64,000 nucleotides of DNA from an uncultured Gammaproteobacteria bacterium (lineage in GTDB: Bacteria; Pseudomonadota; Gammaproteobacteria; Pseudomonadales; Pseudohongiellaceae), in contig CAJXVC010000009.1 in NCBI GenBank assembly GCA_913060975.1, positions 62,001-126,000 of the forward strand, given 5' to 3'. The position numbers and the translations under genes were made by a program. The first letter of the stretch is position 1; each line of letters starts with the position of its first letter. Below, piece after piece: positions 60,327 to 64,000 of the stretch. The notes beneath the pieces were generated by a model. That model saw only the letters and a list, made by a program, of their open reading frames with translations, was not told where the DNA came from and ran no database searches.

Positions 60327-61883
60327 ATGGCAGAACTCTCTAACAGGTTACCGCGCAGTCTGTACCGTGCCGAACAGGTGCGTCAGCTCGATGCGTTGGC
60401 CATCGACAAGTACGACATTCCCGCATTCAAACTTATGCAGGCGGCCGGTGCCGCCACCTTCGATGAGATTCTTGAAGCCTGGCCACAGGTTCAGCAATTA
60501 GTCATTTTCACTGGCGCTGGTAATAACGCGGGTGATGGTTTCGTCATTGCGGCGCTGGCCCAATCAGCTGGTCTGCAAGTGCAGTTGATCGAATTGGCTG
60601 AACGCAGCAAATTCACCGGCGCAGCCGCGCAAGCTCTGCAGCAAGCCGCTGACATGAATATCGCCACGACTGTGTTTGCCGAGCAAACCGACATCCTCCC
60701 TGCCAGTTCGCAAACCACAGTTATTGTCGATGCATTGCTGGGCACCGGTCTGGACCGGACCGTGCAGGGTGCTTACGCGGCCGCGATTGCAGCGATGAAT
60801 GCCAGCGATTGGCCGGTCGTCGCTGTGGACATTCCTTCAGGGCTTAATGCCGATACCGGTGCGTTGATGGGGTGTGCGGTACAGGCCGAGCTGACGGTGA
60901 CATTCATTGCCATGAAGATTGGACTGCTGACCGGTGCTGCCGGTGACGTTATTGGCCGTCTCGTCTTTGCCAGTCTCGATATCCCGGAACAGGTCTATCG
61001 CACAGATTCAGCGCCAACGCCGGTTGCAACACGGCTGGATATCAATAGTGTTGGTGAATACTTACCTACACGACGGCGTACCGCACACAAAGGCGATCAT
61101 GGCCATGTGGTCTTGCTCGGAGGCGACCAGCAGCTGGGCGGAGCGATCATCATGGCCGCCGAGGCTGCGGCCCGTGCCGGGGCTGGACTGGTCAGCGTCA
61201 TAACGCGCAGTTGCCATCGGCCGGCGTTGCTGGCCCGCCGTCCGGAAGTCATGGTACTGGGCACGGAAGACGACAATTTTTCAGCTGAGGCCTTGTTGGC
61301 CAAGGCATCAGTCATAGTGATTGGTCCCGGTTTGGGTCGCTCTGGCTGGTCGCGCGACATGCTGCAATTGGCACTGGGGAGTCAGCGTAAGCATGACACG
61401 CCGTTGGTGGTGGACGCCGATGGTTTACAATTACTGGCTGAGCGCCGCGATGCCGGTGCCAACAAAATTCGCAATAACTGGATATTGACGCCACATCCGG
61501 GCGAAGCGGGCGAGTTGCTGGGTATTAAAAGCAGCGCTGTGCAGGCGGATCGAGTTACTGCTGTGCAGCAGTTGGTTGCGCAGTGGGGTGGTAGTTGTCT
61601 GCTCAAAGGCTATGGGAGTCTAATAGCTGATAGTGAAAATCTGTACTTGAGTACGGAAGGTAATCCGGGCATGGGCAGCGGTGGCATGGGTGATGTGCTA
61701 GCAGGCTTGATAGCCGGCCTGGTTGCCCAAGGCTTGCCACTGACCAGGGCATTGAATTGTGCTGTGTGCGTGCATGGCGAAGCAGCTGACCTGGCCGCCA
61801 GCCGTGATGGTCAGCGCGGACTCTTGGCAAGCGACCTGTTTCCCTTTATAAGGCAGTTGCTGAACCCACCTGCAAGACACTGA
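60327..61883 (+). CDS. nnr: Bifunctional NAD(P)H-hydrate repair enzyme (epimerase + ADP-dependent dehydratase)
   Basis: 518 aa two-domain enzyme. The N-terminal YjeF_N epimerase part carries GAGNNAGDGF at 63-72 and VDIPSGLNADTG; the C-terminal kinase-like dehydratase carries NWILTPHPGEAGELLG and GNPGMGSGGMGDVLAG. It corrects hydrated NADH/NADPH (NNRE/NNRD activities). The order nnr, tsaE, amiB, then mutL (beyond the right edge) is the classic gammaproteobacterial arrangement, often preceded by queG, which is absent here (a MarR gene takes its place). Confidence 0.94.
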   Translation: MAELSNRLPRSLYRAEQVRQLDALAIDKYDIPAFKLMQAAGAATFDEILEAWPQVQQLVIFTGAGNNAGDGFVIAALAQSAGLQVQLIELAERSKFTGAAAQALQQAADMNIATTVFAEQTDILPASSQTTVIVDALLGTGLDRTVQGAYAAAIAAMNASDWPVVAVDIPSGLNADTGALMGCAVQAELTVTFIAMKIGLLTGAAGDVIGRLVFASLDIPEQVYRTDSAPTPVATRLDINSVGEYLPTRRRTAHKGDHGHVVLLGGDQQLGGAIIMAAEAAARAGAGLVSVITRSCHRPALLARRPEVMVLGTEDDNFSAEALLAKASVIVIGPGLGRSGWSRDMLQLALGSQRKHDTPLVVDADGLQLLAERRDAGANKIRNNWILTPHPGEAGELLGIKSSAVQADRVTAVQQLVAQWGGSCLLKGYGSLIADSENLYLSTEGNPGMGSGGMGDVLAGLIAGLVAQGLPLTRALNCAVCVHGEAADLAASRDGQRGLLASDLFPFIRQLLNPPARH

Positions 61884-61884
61884 C

Positions 61885-62409
61885 ATGGCAATAAGTACAC
61901 CACACATCGTGCATCTCCCTAATGAAGAAGCGACTTTGGCCTTTGCGGCGCAATTGGCCAAAGCTACATTTGCTGAGGGCTGCGTCGGCCCGCTTGCAGA
62001 CGGTTCAGACCCCGGCTGCGCCACGCTTGGTGGTGTTATTTACCTGAGTGGTGAATTGGGCGCCGGCAAGACTACACTGACTCGGGGTTTGCTGCGGGGC
62101 TATGGCTTTTCAGGTGCGGTTAAGAGTCCGACCTATACGCTGGTAGAACCCTATGAATTCGACCAGTGCCATATCTACCACTTTGATCTGTATCGACTTG
62201 CTGACCCTGAGGAAGTGGAATACCTCGGCGTGGAGGACTATTTCCAGCCCGGTAATCTGTGCATCGTGGAATGGGCAGAGCGCGGCGCTGGCGTAATTCC
62301 TGCCGCCGATTTGTCCATTACTTTGCACCTGTCGGGAACCGGGCGCGAGTTGCACTGTCAATCCCATACAGAAAAAGGGGCGCTGATAACCAAAAGATTG
62401 TGGCCTTGA
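61885..62409 (+). CDS. tsaE: tRNA threonylcarbamoyladenosine biosynthesis ATPase
   Basis: 174 aa P-loop ATPase of the TsaBDE complex, needed for t6A37 in ANN-decoding tRNAs. Walker A GELGAGKTTLTRG at 56-68, KSPTYTLVEPYEF, FDLYRLADPEEVEYLG, and VEWAERG match TsaE. An insertion of about 20 residues before the Walker motif (LADGSDPGCATLG) makes it longer than the E. coli protein (153 aa). It begins one base after the nnr stop. Confidence 0.95.
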   Translation: MAISTPHIVHLPNEEATLAFAAQLAKATFAEGCVGPLADGSDPGCATLGGVIYLSGELGAGKTTLTRGLLRGYGFSGAVKSPTYTLVEPYEFDQCHIYHFDLYRLADPEEVEYLGVEDYFQPGNLCIVEWAERGAGVIPAADLSITLHLSGTGRELHCQSHTEKGALITKRLWP

Positions 62410-62467
62410 GGCCGAAAATACTACAACGTGGGCTTTGTCCTTCAGTTAATAATAACGGGCGATTACC

Positions 62468-63964
62468 GTGTTTTCTTCGCTGTCTAAAACACTCATTTTC
62501 TTGCTAGGCATGTGTCTGGCTGGTTTTGCTATGCCAGCGGATGTTGATGACATCCGCATGTGGCGTGCGCCCGACCACACCCGGCTGGTATTTGATCTCA
62601 GCGGTGCGGTGGATTATGAGTTGTTTACACTCACCGGCCCCGATCGGGTCGTCATTGATATCAACGATACTGCCATGCGTGGCAATATAGACGGCCTGGA
62701 CTTCAGTGACAGCCCGATTACTGCGATACGCAGCGGCGCCCGCGATAATAATCAGCTGCGTGTCGTATTGGACCTGACAGCCAAAGTCGATCCGCGCAGT
62801 TTCACTTTGCCACCTAATCAGGAGTTCGGTAACCGGCTGGTTATCGATCTTTATGATCTGGGCCCGGCGCCACCCGCCTCGCCCTCGGTGGCGAATACTC
62901 CGCCTCCGCTCGATGGCAAGCGTGACATCGTCATCGCAATCTCGGCCGGTCATGGTGGGGAAGACCCCGGCAGTATTGGCTACGACGGGCGTATCATGGA
63001 GAAGAATGTTACGTTGGCTATCTCCCGCTATCTGGAAGATCAGCTCAACAGCATGCCCGGTTATCGCCCGGTGATGATTCGCGATGGTGACTACTATGTG
63101 CAGCTGGATCAGCGACCAGAGATTGCCCGACGCGAGCGAGCTGATTTGTTTGTTGCCGTGCATGCGGATGCTTTCCGCAGTTCGCGAGCTAATGGCGCCA
63201 CGATTTATGCCTTGTCCGGTGATCGGGCCGACCGGGAGAATTCCCGGCGCGTTTCGCAAAAAGAAAACAGTTCTGACCTGTTGGGCGGTGTCGATGGCGA
63301 CATTACGCTGGGCACGTTCGATGATGATGTCGCGCTAACCCTGGTCAGTCTGCAAATGGCCTGGAGCATGGAGCAAAGTCTGATTGCCGGCACTCATGTA
63401 TTGCAATCGATGGATGGTATTGCTCGATTGCGCCGTGACAAGGTACAGCAGGCTTCCTTGCAAGTGCTCAATTCTCCAGACATACCCTCGATATTGGTTG
63501 AGACCGGCTATCTCACTAATCCCGGCGATGCCGATCGATTGAAATCGGCTGACTACCAGCGCTTGATGGCCTCAGCTCTGGCTCAGGGCATTGCCAACTA
63601 TTTTTATGAATCGCCACCGGAAGGCACGCTCATTGCCTGGAACAAGCGCAACGGTATTCTGCCTGGCTCGTATACGGTGAAGCGCGGTGACAACCTGTCC
63701 GAGATCGCCCTGCGCTTTGGCTTGTCATTGTCGGAACTGAAACGTTTGAATAATCTGACGTCGAATACCATCCAGATCGGCCAGCGATTGACCTTGCCAG
63801 GCAATGAGCCGGTACGCGCCAGTGAACACATGATCCGCCGCGGTGAGACACTGTCTGAAATCGCCGAACGCTATCGGGTCAACCTGTCCAGCTTGCGACA
63901 GGCCAACAATATCTCCGGCGATCGCATCATGGTCGGCCAGATACTGAAAATTCCCACCAGCTAA
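62468..63964 (+). CDS. amiB: N-acetylmuramoyl-L-alanine amidase with AMIN and two LysM domains
   Basis: 498 aa periplasmic amidase that cleaves septal peptidoglycan cross-links during division. A signal peptide (FLLGMCLAGFAMPADV) is followed by an AMIN domain (about 28-125, localisation), a proline-rich linker, the Amidase_3 catalytic domain (about 152-375) with zinc ligands H162, E178 and H232, the second catalytic Glu in LVETGYLTNPGDAD, and two LysM repeats (about 400-445 and 452-496). The start is GTG 62468. Tail of the nnr-tsaE-amiB unit; mutL would follow outside the window. Confidence 0.95.
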   Translation: MFSSLSKTLIFLLGMCLAGFAMPADVDDIRMWRAPDHTRLVFDLSGAVDYELFTLTGPDRVVIDINDTAMRGNIDGLDFSDSPITAIRSGARDNNQLRVVLDLTAKVDPRSFTLPPNQEFGNRLVIDLYDLGPAPPASPSVANTPPPLDGKRDIVIAISAGHGGEDPGSIGYDGRIMEKNVTLAISRYLEDQLNSMPGYRPVMIRDGDYYVQLDQRPEIARRERADLFVAVHADAFRSSRANGATIYALSGDRADRENSRRVSQKENSSDLLGGVDGDITLGTFDDDVALTLVSLQMAWSMEQSLIAGTHVLQSMDGIARLRRDKVQQASLQVLNSPDIPSILVETGYLTNPGDADRLKSADYQRLMASALAQGIANYFYESPPEGTLIAWNKRNGILPGSYTVKRGDNLSEIALRFGLSLSELKRLNNLTSNTIQIGQRLTLPGNEPVRASEHMIRRGETLSEIAERYRVNLSSLRQANNISGDRIMVGQILKIPTS

Positions 63965-63972
63965 TTGCCTTC

Positions 63973-64000
63973 GCACCCTTCGGTCAATCCGTGAGGGTGC
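63973..64000 (+). repeat. Inverted repeat after amiB
   Basis: GCACCCT (63973-63979) and AGGGTGC (63994-64000) form a 7 bp stem 9 bp after the amiB stop. The window ends here, so it cannot be seen whether a T-run follows. Confidence 0.45.

Noticed and set aside
62504-63259. 251-codon minus-strand frame opposite amiB
   Set aside because: Antisense to an undoubted amidase gene; composition follows from the codon bias of amiB.
1-64000. CRISPR arrays, insertion sequences, prophage, tRNA or rRNA genes
   Set aside because: No series of spaced repeats, transposase or integrase product, or cloverleaf-like sequence was recognised by reading; short tRNA genes could still be missed without a covariance scan.

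Overview
The window reads as chromosome of a free-living gammaproteobacterium, probably marine and Gram-negative. Base composition is moderate (near 50-55% GC by eye). Lipoproteins, outer-membrane barrels, FadL, RND exporters and several c-type cytochromes or PQQ enzymes occur throughout. Gene sets typical of gammaproteobacteria are present: glrK-yfhG-glrR, finR/fpr and nnr-tsaE-amiB. I cannot name the species. No rRNA, tRNA, IS element, prophage or CRISPR array is visible, and the window looks like ordinary chromosome.

Layout. 1-1.33 kb: an aspartoacylase-family gene (cut by the window edge) and rimK, minus strand. 1.5-3.8 kb: a minus-strand run of small enzymes (MOSC, GFA, VOC, PPOX, one unknown). 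4-8.4 kb: a secreted oxidative/hydrolytic group (PQQ dehydrogenase fused to cytochrome c, CHRD protein, tannase-like esterase). 8.6-12.3 kb: SRAP peptidase, a secreted unknown, pyrophosphatase and an MDR oxidoreductase, plus strand. 12.3-14.1 kb: a second PQQ dehydrogenase. 14.4-17.7 kb: the glrK/yfhG-like/glrR two-component operon. It is followed at 17.7-20.7 kb by envelope genes (EF-hand, BON, small barrel, tectonin-like). 21-26.8 kb: S-formylglutathione hydrolase, then a minus-strand UbiA/DprE2/DprE1/GtrA set for a polyprenyl-phospho-arabinofuranose donor, then an inositol monophosphatase. 27-34 kb: a redoxin/cytochrome/copper-monooxygenase fusion, an RND exporter, FadL and a membrane adenylate cyclase. 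34-36.6 kb: finR-fpr divergent pair and a redoxin. 37-41.8 kb: second RND protein with a DDGF repeat, an odd cytochrome, ClpP2, a lipoprotein and NnrU. 42-46.1 kb: molybdenum hydroxylase pair and an iron-type alcohol dehydrogenase. 46-53.9 kb: mostly envelope or unknown genes (TraB/ChaN-like, TPR, FMN glutamate-synthase-like, DUF481, SixA, cytochrome c, DUF4159). 54-59.5 kb: a lone aceE, a DUF6351 lipoprotein and a secreted unknown. 59.8-64 kb: MarR regulator, then nnr-tsaE-amiB.

The most interesting region is 17.74-18.33 kb. Directly behind glrR lie two inverted repeats that match the known GlrR operator form TGTC-N10-GACA (one perfect, one with a single mismatch). They are 63 bp apart centre to centre. 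A consensus sigma-54 promoter (TGGCAC-N5-TTGC) follows, then a secreted EF-hand gene with a strong ribosome site. This predicts a local GlrR/RpoN target not among the targets I know for this regulator (glmY, rpoE). The second notable unit is the arabinofuranose-donor cluster at 21.9-25.8 kb, where the DprE1-like oxidase has Thr at the position of the mycobacterial drug-target Cys387.
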